The position numbers were made by a program, and so were the translations under genes. DNA of 64,000 bases. Source: Paraburkholderia bryophila (GTDB lineage Bacteria > Pseudomonadota > Gammaproteobacteria > Burkholderiales > Burkholderiaceae). The DNA is taken from the NCBI RefSeq assembly GCF_013409255.1, contig NZ_JACCAS010000002.1, positions 434,001 through 498,000 of the forward strand. The letters run 5' to 3'. Position 1 is the stretch's first letter; every line of letters starts with the position of its first letter. The notes below the pieces were generated by a model, which saw only the letters and a list, made by a program, of their open reading frames with translations, was not told the DNA's origin and searched no databases. Shown here one piece after another: positions 36,397 through 45,639 of the stretch.

Positions 36397-38088
36397 TTAG
36401 ATAGCCGGGACCGACGAGACCACCGTGCCCAGATTCGGGTCCACGAACACGGTCGGGTTGTTGCCGCTGCCGCTGAAGTTGAACAGGCTCATGATGCTGC
36501 CTGCCGTGGCGTCGAACGAACCGCCGCCCAGGCGTTGGCTACCGAGCCAGTTGTCTTCGATGAAGCGCACCACGGATGCCTGGCTGATCGGCGTGTGGTC
36601 AACATAATTGACCTTGGCCCACGGCGAGATCACGAGGAACGGGATACGCGTACCCGGGCCGCAACGGCCGTTGACCACGCCACCATTCACGCCCAGCGGA
36701 GCCGTACCCGTGCCGCACTTGCCCGCGCCGTTCAACTGGTCAGCTTGCGAGTCGAACGACGAGCTCGTCGTGTTCGCGAACGCATGGTCGTACCAGCCGT
36801 CCGAATCGTCCCACGCCACGATCACAGCGGTGCTCTTCCAGTCCGGCTGTTGCTGCAGGAAGTTGACCACCTTGGCTGTGAAGGCCTGTTCGTCCAGCGG
36901 ATCCGAGTAGCCTGCGTGGCCGTCCTGGAACGCCGGTGCCTTGATGAAGCTGACCGACGGATAGTTACCGGCCTTCACCGACGCGAAGAAGTCGTCCGTG
37001 TCGTACTGGTGGTTAGCCGGTTCAGCGGTCTTGCCGTCGGCTTCCAGCGAGTAGCCGATCTGGGCCGTCGCGCTCGGGCGCAAGTGTTGCGGGTTGGCCG
37101 TCGACGCGAAGTACTGGAACCAGTTGTGGTGCGGGATGTAGTCGTTCGTCGGCTGACCGACCACCGGCGACACCGTGCTGCGCAGGCAGCCCGTCGTATT
37201 GTTCGCGTTGACCGTGCTCAGGTTGAAGCCGCCCATGAAGCCGCCCCACGTGAGGTTCTTCGCGTTCAGCAGATCGCCGATGTTCTTGCCGGTCATCATG
37301 ATCTGATCGGTCGTGCTCGAGCAGGTGTCGCTGCCCGGGTCCGCGTCGTTGATCAGCGTGAAGCCGCCTTGACCGTCGTTGACGTAGTACGAGCTCGACG
37401 CCGTCGTCAGATTGAATACCGGGTGCGAGGTCTTGATGATCTTCACGCCGTTGTTCTGACCGGAAACGACTTCGAGTGCGCCCGGCGTCGACGGACCGTA
37501 CGTGTCCGTGTACGCGTTGTCGCTCATCGAGAAGTGCTGGGCATAATTCCACAGCGCGCCCACGGTGTTGCCGTCGTAATAGCCCATCACCTGGCCGCTC
37601 GTGCCGAATGCGCCTGCGCCGCCGCTCGAGCCTTTACCCGTGTACTTCGGGAACAGGTCGGCCAAACCGTTATCGTAGGCTTGCTGCTCTGCCGTGTATG
37701 CGTGGTTCTGGTCGGCCGTTGCCGCTTGCGTGCGGTCCAGGCGGAACGGGTTCGCCGCGCCGGCGCCGTTCAGCGTGTTGGTCAGGTTCGGGTTGGCGGT
37801 AAGCAGCGTGCCGCTCAGACCGTTGACCGTCGGCGTGCCTGCGGCTGCGTTGAACGCCGGTTCACCCGTCGGGTTCCCCGCCACCGGGTAGGTCGCGAAG
37901 TAATGGTCGAACGAGACGTTCTCGTTATAGATCACCACGACGTGCTTGATCGGCGTGGACGTAGCGGCCTGGTTCTGCACGGAGATCGGCGCAAGCGTAT
38001 TGCCGTTTCCGTTGTTGCCGCCGCATGCGTATAGCGAGACCGCTAACGCAATGCCGGACACGCCAAACAGGAATGCTCGGGAAAACAT
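36397..38088 (-). CDS. AcpA/phospholipase-C-family acid phosphatase, lipoprotein
   Basis: A 563-residue phosphoesterase. The start VSGIALAVSLYACGG carries a lipobox with Cys22, so it is probably a lipoprotein. The catalytic start IKHVVVIYNENVSFDHYFATYP corresponds to the PLC/AcpA motif, where the metal-binding Glu/Asn and Ser/Asp fall in ENxSFDHYF. Later metal ligands are in WDDSDGWYDH and in GPGTRIPFLVISPWAKVNYVDHTPIS. It releases phosphate from a wide range of monoesters outside the inner membrane. A di-haem peroxidase follows downstream, a pairing I recall from other Burkholderia genomes. Confidence 0.93.
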   Translation of the reverse strand: MFSRAFLFGVSGIALAVSLYACGGNNGNGNTLAPISVQNQAATSTPIKHVVVIYNENVSFDHYFATYPVAGNPTGEPAFNAAAGTPTVNGLSGTLLTANPNLTNTLNGAGAANPFRLDRTQAATADQNHAYTAEQQAYDNGLADLFPKYTGKGSSGGAGAFGTSGQVMGYYDGNTVGALWNYAQHFSMSDNAYTDTYGPSTPGALEVVSGQNNGVKIIKTSHPVFNLTTASSSYYVNDGQGGFTLINDADPGSDTCSSTTDQIMMTGKNIGDLLNAKNLTWGGFMGGFNLSTVNANNTTGCLRSTVSPVVGQPTNDYIPHHNWFQYFASTANPQHLRPSATAQIGYSLEADGKTAEPANHQYDTDDFFASVKAGNYPSVSFIKAPAFQDGHAGYSDPLDEQAFTAKVVNFLQQQPDWKSTAVIVAWDDSDGWYDHAFANTTSSSFDSQADQLNGAGKCGTGTAPLGVNGGVVNGRCGPGTRIPFLVISPWAKVNYVDHTPISQASVVRFIEDNWLGSQRLGGGSFDATAGSIMSLFNFSGSGNNPTVFVDPNLGTVVSSVPAI

Positions 38089-38399
38089 AGGTGTTAACTC
38101 CGGATGTCGTTCTGCTAGTTATTCTTTAACCGCGGTTCTATTGCACTTGAGCGGCCGTGTGGGGAGCGTTTCAATACCCGACGACATTGGAACACCGCGC
38201 CGTTACGGGGAAATGGCGCTTTGCTTACCTCGACATTACGGGTTTTGCGTGACTGGAGGGAGATTGAAGGGTTCAGGCGAGACGCGGCTTATCTGAAAAT
38301 GGGCGGTAGATCAGTGCGACGCTTCGGCCTCGGTAACGCCGTTGTCGGTGAGCGGGCCGCGCACGGGCACTTACATTTGCCGGTGTGCGGCCGCGTCGA
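38089..38399. other. Non-coding stretch upstream of AcpA
   Basis: A 311-bp region. It should hold the AcpA promoter. I see no supported gene, repeat or strong hairpin in it. Confidence 0.45.
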
Positions 38400-39536
38400 T
38401 TACGCCGGCTGAGCGAACAGCTCCGCGATATAGCCCGCTGCCTTGATACCCGTGCCGGTCAACAACACGACCGTTCGCTCGGTCGACTTGATGGTGCCGC
38501 GACGGGTCAATTCGTCGAGCGCAGCGGCGGCGTGCGCGCAAGTCGGTTCGACGAAAATGCCTTGAATCGCGAGCTTTTTAAGCGCGGCGACGATGTCGTC
38601 TTCGGCAACCGCAACGGTGGAACCGCCGCTGTCGCGTAGTGCCGCGACCATTTCCCGCAAGCGAAGCGGCTGCGCGATCGCGGTTCCTTCGGCAATGGTC
38701 TTCGAAACAGCGCGCGCCACGGGCACATCCAGGCCCGCCTGGAACGACGCGTCGAGTGGAGAACAATTCAACGGCTGCGATGCGAAGAGTCGCGGCAGCT
38801 TGCTGATCTGCCCCGCCGCCAGCAACTCCTTGAAGCCGATATCGCAACCCAGCAGATTGCTGCCCGCGCCGACCGGAATGATGATGTTGTCCGGCGCTTC
38901 GAAGTTGAAGTCTTCCCACAGTTCATACGCGATCGACTTCGTGCCTTGCAGGAAGAACGGCTGCCAGTTGTGGCTGGAATAAAAGATCTCCGCCGACTGC
39001 CGGATCGCCTCGGCCTGCGATTCCTCGCGCGGCCCTTCGACCAGTTGAATCTGCGCGCCATACGCGCGGACCTGTGCGACTTTGGCCGGCGACGTGTAAG
39101 CCGGCGCGAGAATCTTCACGCCCATGCCGCCCGCCGCGCCGTACGCCGCGACCGATGCGCCGCCATTGCCCGAGCTGTCCTCGAGTACTGCGTCGACACC
39201 GATCCCGCGCAGGAACGACAGCATCACCGACGTGCCGCGATCCTTGAAACTGCAGGTCGGGTTGAACCACTCCAGTTTGAAGAACGGACGCAAGTCGTTC
39301 CACTCTTTCTGCACGAGCGGCGTGCAACCTTCGCCCATCGAAATCGGTTTGGCGATCTCGACCGGCAGCGCCGCGCGGTAACGCCACAACGAGCGATTAG
39401 CCCGGTCGATGTCGTCGCGCCCAATGCCGGGCTGCGCGGTGATCAGCAGCGGCGTCTGCGTATCCGAGCACCAGCGCGGCACGTCGAACGGATAGCGGGT
39501 TCCAGTGAGCGGATCGACGTATTGAGCGTGAGACAT
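38400..39536 (-). CDS. Threonine-synthase-like PLP enzyme
   Basis: A 378-residue fold-type II PLP enzyme. The cofactor lysine is K98 in NPTCSFKDRGTSVML; the phosphate loop is EDSSGNGGASVAAYGAAGGM; the end has VVLLTGTGIKAAG. It resembles threonine synthase, yet it lies in an operon with an ornithine-cyclodeaminase-family gene and a YheO-like regulator rather than with hom or thrB. A catabolic or amino-acid-modifying lyase role is more likely here than biosynthesis. It is the last gene of the operon, 61 bp after the preceding stop. Confidence 0.88.
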   Translation of the reverse strand: MSHAQYVDPLTGTRYPFDVPRWCSDTQTPLLITAQPGIGRDDIDRANRSLWRYRAALPVEIAKPISMGEGCTPLVQKEWNDLRPFFKLEWFNPTCSFKDRGTSVMLSFLRGIGVDAVLEDSSGNGGASVAAYGAAGGMGVKILAPAYTSPAKVAQVRAYGAQIQLVEGPREESQAEAIRQSAEIFYSSHNWQPFFLQGTKSIAYELWEDFNFEAPDNIIIPVGAGSNLLGCDIGFKELLAAGQISKLPRLFASQPLNCSPLDASFQAGLDVPVARAVSKTIAEGTAIAQPLRLREMVAALRDSGGSTVAVAEDDIVAALKKLAIQGIFVEPTCAHAAAALDELTRRGTIKSTERTVVLLTGTGIKAAGYIAELFAQPA

Positions 39537-39597
39537 GATTTCTCTCGGTATGGATGGGTACTTCAAGCAGGTATTACCGGACAGCCTCGCAACCGCG

Positions 39598-40569
39598 CTA
39601 CCAAGGCCATGGAATGCTGGACCCCATCCGCCCGGCAAGCGCCCGCTGATACAGCATTCGCGCGACGGTCAGATCCTGCAACGCAAGACCCGTCATATCG
39701 AACAGCGTGATATCCGTCGGCTGCCGGTGGAAGGTCTCTTTGCCCGTGAGCAGGTCGCCGAGTTCCACGCTGGGTGTCGACGGCGCCCACTGCGTTTCGC
39801 CAATCCGCTTCGCCTGTTCCCGGTCGTCCACGACGAGCGTCACGCGCGCCAGCACGCCGTCCGGCAGTTCACGTTTGCCCTGCGTATCCGCGCCGACGCA
39901 ATTCAGATGGGTGCCCGCTTGCAGCGCTTGTGCGTCGAATAAAGCGCCCGCGCCGGGCGTCGCGGTAATGACGATGTCGCTGGTCGCGACGGCGTCGTTT
40001 TTATCCATTGCGAGCGACATGTCGCAACACGCTGAAAACGCGGACTCGAATTGCGGGTTCGGCTGGCCGTCATAGGTGACGTAACGAACCTTCTCGAGCG
40101 CGGGCAGGTGATCCAGAGCAAAGCGCAACTGAATCGCCGCCTGCACGCCCGCACCGAACACGCAAACGCTCGCGCTGTCGGCGCGCGCCAGCGTCTTCAG
40201 CCCCCACGCACCGGCCGCGCCCGTGCGCAGGGTGGTAATGGCGTTGCCGTCGATCACGCAGAGCGGCCGGCCGGTGGCCGGGTCCATCAGCATCACCGTT
40301 GCCTGATGCGGTTCGCCGCCCCGTTTGCGGTTGTCCGGCCAGAAGCCCGCGGCCTTGAAACCGAGCAAGCCCTGCGATGGCACATCGCCCGATTTGATTC
40401 CGAAGATGCCGCCCGTTGCGAGCGCTTCACGCACGACCGGAAACACACGGCCTTCGCGGTCGCTGTGCAGCACGAAGGCTTCCCTGACCGCCTCCATGAC
40501 GTCGGCCGGTTGCATCAAACGCTCGACCTGGTCCTTGTCGAGCAACAGAAGGTGCGCGTCGATCGGCAT
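39598..40569 (-). CDS. Ornithine cyclodeaminase/mu-crystallin-family protein
   Basis: A 323-residue member. The NAD-binding motif is VCVFGAGVQAAIQLRFAL near residue 133-150; the substrate region has GIKSGDVPSQGLLGFKAAG and ITTLRTGAAGAWG. Members deaminate ornithine to proline, reduce cyclic ketimines, or oxidise alanine-type amino acids; the present one cannot be placed. Its ATG overlaps the regulator stop (TGATG at 40571-40567), so translation is coupled. Confidence 0.9.
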   Translation of the reverse strand: MPIDAHLLLLDKDQVERLMQPADVMEAVREAFVLHSDREGRVFPVVREALATGGIFGIKSGDVPSQGLLGFKAAGFWPDNRKRGGEPHQATVMLMDPATGRPLCVIDGNAITTLRTGAAGAWGLKTLARADSASVCVFGAGVQAAIQLRFALDHLPALEKVRYVTYDGQPNPQFESAFSACCDMSLAMDKNDAVATSDIVITATPGAGALFDAQALQAGTHLNCVGADTQGKRELPDGVLARVTLVVDDREQAKRIGETQWAPSTPSVELGDLLTGKETFHRQPTDITLFDMTGLALQDLTVARMLYQRALAGRMGSSIPWPW

Positions 40570-41198
40570 CACTTGGTATCGCTATAAACGGTGGCCCGCG
40601 AGACGCCCAGATACTGCGCCGTCACTTCCATGGCCCGACGGATTTCCATGATTCCCGACTCCTTGAGTTCCTTCAGCAGCGCGCGACGGTCTTCAGTCTT
40701 GAGCGCGCGCGGCGTGGTCGCGAGCCGCGCGGCGAACTGGTCGATCCGTGCGCGGATCAGATCGGCGCCGGCGGGGTCCAGCGACTCCTGCGTCGCCGCG
40801 CCCGCATCGACCCGAACGAATTGTCCGACCGCGCTTTGCAAACCGCGGAACAGCGTCAGGTCGATATTCATGCACAGCGCGGCCACGTATTTCCCGGACG
40901 AATCCTTGATCCCGATCGACGTGCTCTTCGCGGGCCGGCCATCGGCGAATTGATTGGCGTAATTCGCGATCACCTGCGGATAGTCGGGATCGGCGATACG
41001 CGCGAGGCCGAGTTCCGTTGCCGGATGACCGGCCTCGCGGCCGGACAGATTGTTGTGGATCGCCAGCACGGCGTGCTTCGGGTCGAGCAGGTCATGCACG
41101 ACCACTTCGCAGAATGGCGCGAACGTCTGCGCCAGTCCGTCCGCGATCTGGCTGACCTGATCCAGCAGCGCGCGCTGCTCAGCGGTATGTTTCGTCAT
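40569..41198 (-). CDS. YheO/DauR-like PAS-HTH regulator
   Basis: A 209-residue regulator. The N-terminal YheO-like PAS domain (FAPFCEVVVHDLLDPKHAVLAIHNNLSGREAG) senses a small ligand. The C-terminal HTH is ALLKELKESGIMEIRRAMEVTAQYLGVSRATVYSD. Relatives such as DauR control D-arginine catabolism, fitting the ornithine-cyclodeaminase neighbour. First gene of the operon and close to nested repeats at 41199-41253, which suggests autoregulation. Confidence 0.9.
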   Translation of the reverse strand: MTKHTAEQRALLDQVSQIADGLAQTFAPFCEVVVHDLLDPKHAVLAIHNNLSGREAGHPATELGLARIADPDYPQVIANYANQFADGRPAKSTSIGIKDSSGKYVAALCMNIDLTLFRGLQSAVGQFVRVDAGAATQESLDPAGADLIRARIDQFAARLATTPRALKTEDRRALLKELKESGIMEIRRAMEVTAQYLGVSRATVYSDTK

Positions 41199-41253
41199 CT
41201 GGACATACTATCCAGAGTTGTACATTTTGTCAAAAACAGAAAATGTCTGGATA
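41199..41253. promoter_or_regulatory. Nested TCCAGA and ACATTTT repeats before the YheO-like operon
   Basis: TATCCAGA (41209-41216) is mirrored by TCTGGATA (41246-41253). Inside, ACATTTT (41222-41228) is mirrored by AAAATGT (41240-41246). A further CTGGA/TCCAG pair straddles the bases next to the start codon (41199-41215). The pattern points to a multi-site operator. Confidence 0.7.
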
Positions 41254-41344
41254 CGGCCGTGCGGCAGACGTGGCGATGCACGTGACCGCCAGGTTATCAA
41301 TTGCCGGACTGAGGGACTGAGAGGAAGGAAGAAGTGATGCAGCG

Positions 41345-41372
41345 TCGACGGCGCGCAGTCGCGCCGTCGACC
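41345..41372. terminator. Hairpin after the chemoreceptor gene
   Basis: GTCGACGGCGCG-cagt-CGCGCCGTCGAC, 12-bp perfect arms, just after the chemoreceptor stop. No long T-run on the minus strand. Confidence 0.65.
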
Positions 41373-41385
41373 GTGCTTTTGAAAG

Positions 41386-43197
41386 CTACGCGCGGGCGTC
41401 GCCGTGACGCAGTTTGAACGTCCCCACAATGCCCGACAGGCCATGCGCCTGCTCGTTCAACGTCGCGGATGCGGCTGTCGATTGCTCGACCAGCGCGGCG
41501 TTCTGTTGCGTTGCCTGATCCATCTCGGCGACGCTGCGGTCGATCTGGCTGATGCCGGCGCTCTGCTCGTTCATCGCGCCGTCGATCTCGCCGATCACGC
41601 GATTCACGCGCTCGATCCCATCGACGATCTCCTGCATCGCCGCGCCGGCCGCCTGCACGCGCTGCGCGCCCGTCCCCACGCTCGCTTCCGACGACTGGAT
41701 CAGGTCCTTGATCTCGCGCGCGGCCGTCGCGCAACGTTGCGCGAGCGTGCGCACTTCGCCGGCCACCACCGCGAAGCCACGACCGTTTTCGCCGGCTCGC
41801 GCCGCTTCGACCGCGGCGTTCAACGCCAGGATGTTGGTCTGAAACGCAATGCTGTCGATCACGCTGATGATTTCGGTAATCCGCGCCGACGAACGGGCGA
41901 TGTCGTCCATCGTGCTGACCGCGCTCGTCACGACCGCGCCGCCGCGCGCCGCCGCCTGGCTCGCCGAGGTCGCGAGCCGCGACGCTTCCATCGCGCTCTC
42001 GGCCGACTGCTTGACGCTCGCCGTCAACTCCGTAAGCGCCGCCGACGTGTGCTGCAGATTGCTGGCCGACGTCTCCGTGCGTTGCGACAGATCGCGGTTG
42101 CCCATTTCGATCTCGCCGGTCGCGGTTTTCATGTTCTCCACGCCGGCCCGCACTTCGAGCAGGACGGTGCCGATCTTGTCGACGAACGCGTTGAACGACG
42201 CGGAAATCTGCGCCACCTCATCGTTGCCCACCACCGGCAGGCGATGCGTGAGATCGCCGCTGCCCGAGCCGATCGTGTCCATCGCGTCGCGCACCTGCGA
42301 GAGGCTGCGGAACGAATGCGACGTGAAGAACGCGGCGACACCGACCGCCGCCAGCGTCAGCAGCACCATCGCGATACCGAGCGCCTGCAGCACGTTGGCC
42401 AGACCCGCCGTCGCTTCCGCCTTGTCGAGCGCGATCACCAGATACCAGTCAGTGCCTGCAACTGGTTGCGCCTTCAACAGTTTCGGCACGCCACCCAGCT
42501 CGACTTCCATCGGCGCGCCTGCTTGCGCGAGCGAGGCCAACGCGGCGGGCGTGAGCGCGGTGGAGATGTCGGTGGCCTGTTTGAGGATCAGCTTCGCGTC
42601 CGGATGCGCGATCACCTGGCCGTCGCGCGTTACGACGAAGGCGAGGCTCGACGGCGTCGGGTGCACGGTGGCGACCACTTCGCGCACGCCTTCGAGCGGC
42701 ACGGCGCCGCTCACCGCGCCGGCCGGCTGGCCATTGCGGATCATCGGCGCGGCGAACGATACGAACGGCACGCCGGTCGACGCGTCGCCGTAGGGCTTCG
42801 TCACGACGAGCCCGCCTGCTGCGATGGCCGCCTTATACCAGGGACGCGCGGTCGGGTCGTAATCCGGCGGCGTGCCGCTGGTCGAGAAAAAGGTCTTGTC
42901 GGTCCAGCCGACGGTGGTAATCGGGAAGCCGTCCGCGCGGCTCATATGCTTGACGAAGCCTTGCGGATCGCCGTGCTCGACATCGTCGGCCGATGCCTTG
43001 ACGGCCTGCGCTTTGGCATCGACCCACTTGTCGATCGCCAGCGTGTTGGCGCCGGCAATGGCGCTCAGGTTCTGCGCGATGGTTTCCATCGTATTAGCGC
43101 GCACGGTGACGTAGGCGGCGGTGCCCGATAGCGCGAGCGCGCCGATGACCGTGGCGGAAGAAATGATCAGGATGCGGCTTCGGAGTGAGGAAATCAT
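41386..43197 (-). CDS. Methyl-accepting chemotaxis protein with Cache domain
   Basis: A 603-residue receptor. TM1 is near residues 10-30, then a dCache-type periplasmic sensor ([39 protein letters not shown]) up to about 275. TM2 is near 280-302. HAMP and a 36H-type signalling domain with the hairpin tip [31 protein letters not shown] follow. No C-terminal NWETF-like receptor-tethering pentapeptide is seen. ATG 43197 is chosen as the first position with a normal membrane start. The Cache domain suggests an amino acid, organic acid or amine as ligand. Confidence 0.93.
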   Translation of the reverse strand: MISSLRSRILIISSATVIGALALSGTAAYVTVRANTMETIAQNLSAIAGANTLAIDKWVDAKAQAVKASADDVEHGDPQGFVKHMSRADGFPITTVGWTDKTFFSTSGTPPDYDPTARPWYKAAIAAGGLVVTKPYGDASTGVPFVSFAAPMIRNGQPAGAVSGAVPLEGVREVVATVHPTPSSLAFVVTRDGQVIAHPDAKLILKQATDISTALTPAALASLAQAGAPMEVELGGVPKLLKAQPVAGTDWYLVIALDKAEATAGLANVLQALGIAMVLLTLAAVGVAAFFTSHSFRSLSQVRDAMDTIGSGSGDLTHRLPVVGNDEVAQISASFNAFVDKIGTVLLEVRAGVENMKTATGEIEMGNRDLSQRTETSASNLQHTSAALTELTASVKQSAESAMEASRLATSASQAAARGGAVVTSAVSTMDDIARSSARITEIISVIDSIAFQTNILALNAAVEAARAGENGRGFAVVAGEVRTLAQRCATAAREIKDLIQSSEASVGTGAQRVQAAGAAMQEIVDGIERVNRVIGEIDGAMNEQSAGISQIDRSVAEMDQATQQNAALVEQSTAASATLNEQAHGLSGIVGTFKLRHGDARA

Positions 43198-43446
43198 GTT
43201 TTCGTGAAGAGAGGATGGGTACTGCACGAATCGGAATGCCTGCTGCAATAGCTTGAAACAGCGCTTGAATAGCGCTTGAACCAACGCCTGAAACAACGAA
43301 AGCCGGGCCGCAATGCTGAAGCCACTTTTACGGTCTACGGCGGGAATGGGGAAAACTTGAGGGAGAAGTGGGATGCGGGGGCGTTAAAGCGAGGGTTATA
43401 GCGGCGGGCGGCGGGTCTCAGCTGCTACCCGCCCGACTGCAATCGA

Positions 43447-44574
43447 TCACACCGCGTTAAGCCAGTTCCTCAGCTTACGGTTCAGCGGCTCGGAATAAAA
43501 CCGCGCTACGCCGGCGCTCAATATGGCCGACAACACAAAGAACAGTGCCAGCAGCAGGAGTTTTTCATCGCCCATAACGACACGCGGCGGCCGCACCGTG
43601 CGTATCGCGCCGAGCACGATCAGGTGGAACAGGTAAAGCTCATAGCTGCGCCGCCCGAACCACGCGATGCCTGCCGTCGGCGTATACCACGCGCTCTTTT
43701 CTCTCGGCGCGTCGTTCCGGTCATAAGCGGCCAATAACAGCACCGCCGTTCCCAACGCCATTGCAGTGACGCCGAGAACATTCGTTTCGCCGATGGGCCG
43801 ATACAGATACAGGTACCCCATGCCAGCCACCACCACACCTTGCAGCACGACCGCCCAGCGCCCTCGCAGCACGAATCGTTTCGCGAGCACTGCCGCGCAG
43901 CAACCGATCGCGATCCCGTCGAAGCACGCGAAATACGCGTAGAGGAACCCACCTTCGTCGCTCTGATGCGTGAAGCGATACAGCGGGCCGATAGCGGCAA
44001 TCACCAACCAGAATGCAAGCAGCCGCGACTCGCGACGAAGCACGATACACAGAAGCGGAAACGCCAGATAAAACACTTCCTCGACCGACAACGACCACAG
44101 CACGCCCAACGGATAATTGACCCAGCCGTGCGCGGCGATCAGCACATTCATCCAGAAGGTCAGCGACGCCAGATTCACGATCCAGAAAGAAACCGATGTG
44201 CCGGCCGGCGCGTGATTCTCGAACGTCGCCAGCCCCGCAAGCGCGGCCACGTTGACGATGGCAAGCAGCAACAGCAGGCAAGGCATGATGCGAGCCACGC
44301 GCCGCGCGTAGAACGCTCGCGTATCGACACTGCCGAGTCCCGCCCAACGCCGTCCCGCATTCGATGTGATCAGAAAGCCCGAAATCACGAAGAACATCGT
44401 CACACCGTAATTGCCGTTACGCGCAACCGCACGAACGGCATTCCAGCCGAATGTGCCGGCTAGTATCGTGTCGTTCAGGTGGTATGCAATATTGAAGTGA
44501 TGAAACAACACGAGCAGGATCGACACGCCGCGAATCAGATCGATCCGCCGGTTACGCTGACCGGCTTCGTTCAT
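43447..44574 (-). CDS. Acyltransferase-3 family membrane protein (OafA/YrhL-like)
   Basis: A 375-residue protein with about ten membrane helices. Family motifs: RRIDLIRGVSILLVLFHHFN (R/H-motif near the start), NGNYGVTMFFVISGFLIT, and ARRVARIMPCLLLLL. Such enzymes move acyl groups onto envelope sugars or glycans. The ATG at 44574 overlaps the beta-lactamase stop as ATGA, so the two are translated in step. The frame is open further upstream, but that reading is inside the beta-lactamase gene. Confidence 0.9.
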   Translation of the reverse strand: MNEAGQRNRRIDLIRGVSILLVLFHHFNIAYHLNDTILAGTFGWNAVRAVARNGNYGVTMFFVISGFLITSNAGRRWAGLGSVDTRAFYARRVARIMPCLLLLLAIVNVAALAGLATFENHAPAGTSVSFWIVNLASLTFWMNVLIAAHGWVNYPLGVLWSLSVEEVFYLAFPLLCIVLRRESRLLAFWLVIAAIGPLYRFTHQSDEGGFLYAYFACFDGIAIGCCAAVLAKRFVLRGRWAVVLQGVVVAGMGYLYLYRPIGETNVLGVTAMALGTAVLLLAAYDRNDAPREKSAWYTPTAGIAWFGRRSYELYLFHLIVLGAIRTVRPPRVVMGDEKLLLLALFFVLSAILSAGVARFYSEPLNRKLRNWLNAV

Positions 44575-45449
44575 GCGCTTGCCTTGGCCCATTCCACGAA
44601 ACCGTGGCCGGCTTCGCGCAACACGGCCTCGCGAAGCTCCATGCTGACGCCCGGTGCGTCGTAATAAGCCGCGACGAACAAGGGAGCCCGGCCCGGCGGA
44701 CGCACGATCGCGTAGTCGTTGGTTTCCCGCTCCACACTCGTGCCGGGACGGTCGCCCGCAAGCCAGTCCGCGGGCAAGGCCGCGCGAAGCCGGTTGAGTC
44801 CCGGCTTGCAGGCCACCATCCACTCTTCGAGTTGCCGGCGCGATGGATGGCTCAAACCATCGCCCAAAAGAATACGGGCGGCCGATGTCGCAATGGCCCT
44901 CGGCGTCGTGGTATCGAGCAAGCCGCTATATTGGTTCGACTCCGGTTCGTAACGATCGGAGCGCGTAACGGTGTCGCCGAGACCTCGCATGAATCGCGTC
45001 AGTGCCGCGGGGCCGCCGGTGCTTCTCATCAGCAGGATCGCGGCGGTGTTGTCGCTCACCTCGACGGCGGCCTGACAGAGCGCGCCGACCGACATGGCGC
45101 CCTGCGCCAGATTCGCCTTGGTGATGGGCGACGTGAAAATGAGGTCGCGCTCGGTGTAATGCACGAGGCGCTCGAGTTTTTCCTTGCCGGCGTCGACTCG
45201 GGCGAGCACCTGCGCGACGAGCAAACCCTTGAATGTGCTGCACATCAGGAATCGCTCATCGGCGCGATAGGCTAGCGTTCGTCCTGAGCCGGTGTCGACA
45301 GCGAATACGCCGAGGCGGCCACCATAGCGACGTTCGATTCCGGCTATAGGAGATTCAGCCGCGAAAAGCGGTGTGGAGATGCCGCTACCTATAGCGAAGA
45401 GCAAAGGTAATCCAACGGTCAGGCGCCGGCGTGTTCTGGAAATTTTCAC
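44571..45449 (-). CDS. Class A beta-lactamase-like protein with RPG in place of KTG
   Basis: A 292-residue serine beta-lactamase homologue with an N-terminal signal (residues 1-31, PLFAAES). Active-site serine S71-T-F-K74, S132-D-N134 and E168-x-x-x-N172 (Omega loop, EPESN) are all present. The KTG triad is replaced by R234-P-G236 in AGDRPGTSVERETND. Lys-to-Arg occurs in some enzymes, but the Pro is unexpected and could change carboxylate binding. The downstream acyltransferase is coupled by ATGA overlap, which suggests an envelope-related role rather than, or besides, drug hydrolysis. Confidence 0.9.
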   Translation of the reverse strand: MKISRTRRRLTVGLPLLFAIGSGISTPLFAAESPIAGIERRYGGRLGVFAVDTGSGRTLAYRADERFLMCSTFKGLLVAQVLARVDAGKEKLERLVHYTERDLIFTSPITKANLAQGAMSVGALCQAAVEVSDNTAAILLMRSTGGPAALTRFMRGLGDTVTRSDRYEPESNQYSGLLDTTTPRAIATSAARILLGDGLSHPSRRQLEEWMVACKPGLNRLRAALPADWLAGDRPGTSVERETNDYAIVRPPGRAPLFVAAYYDAPGVSMELREAVLREAGHGFVEWAKASA

Positions 45450-45639
45450 TCTACTGTCCTGTTGGTTTAAGGCCTAACTTTGCGTGGAGCGCCGCATAAG
45501 CTGCGCGATTATCGGACGACACCAACGCGCCCTTCCACACGAAATACAAAAGAGCATTGATTATTGGAATCAAAATTGACAGACCCTGCGCGCGTTCCGA
45601 GAATGACTTTCCAGTCAGTGCTCACGACGAGGATCGTCA

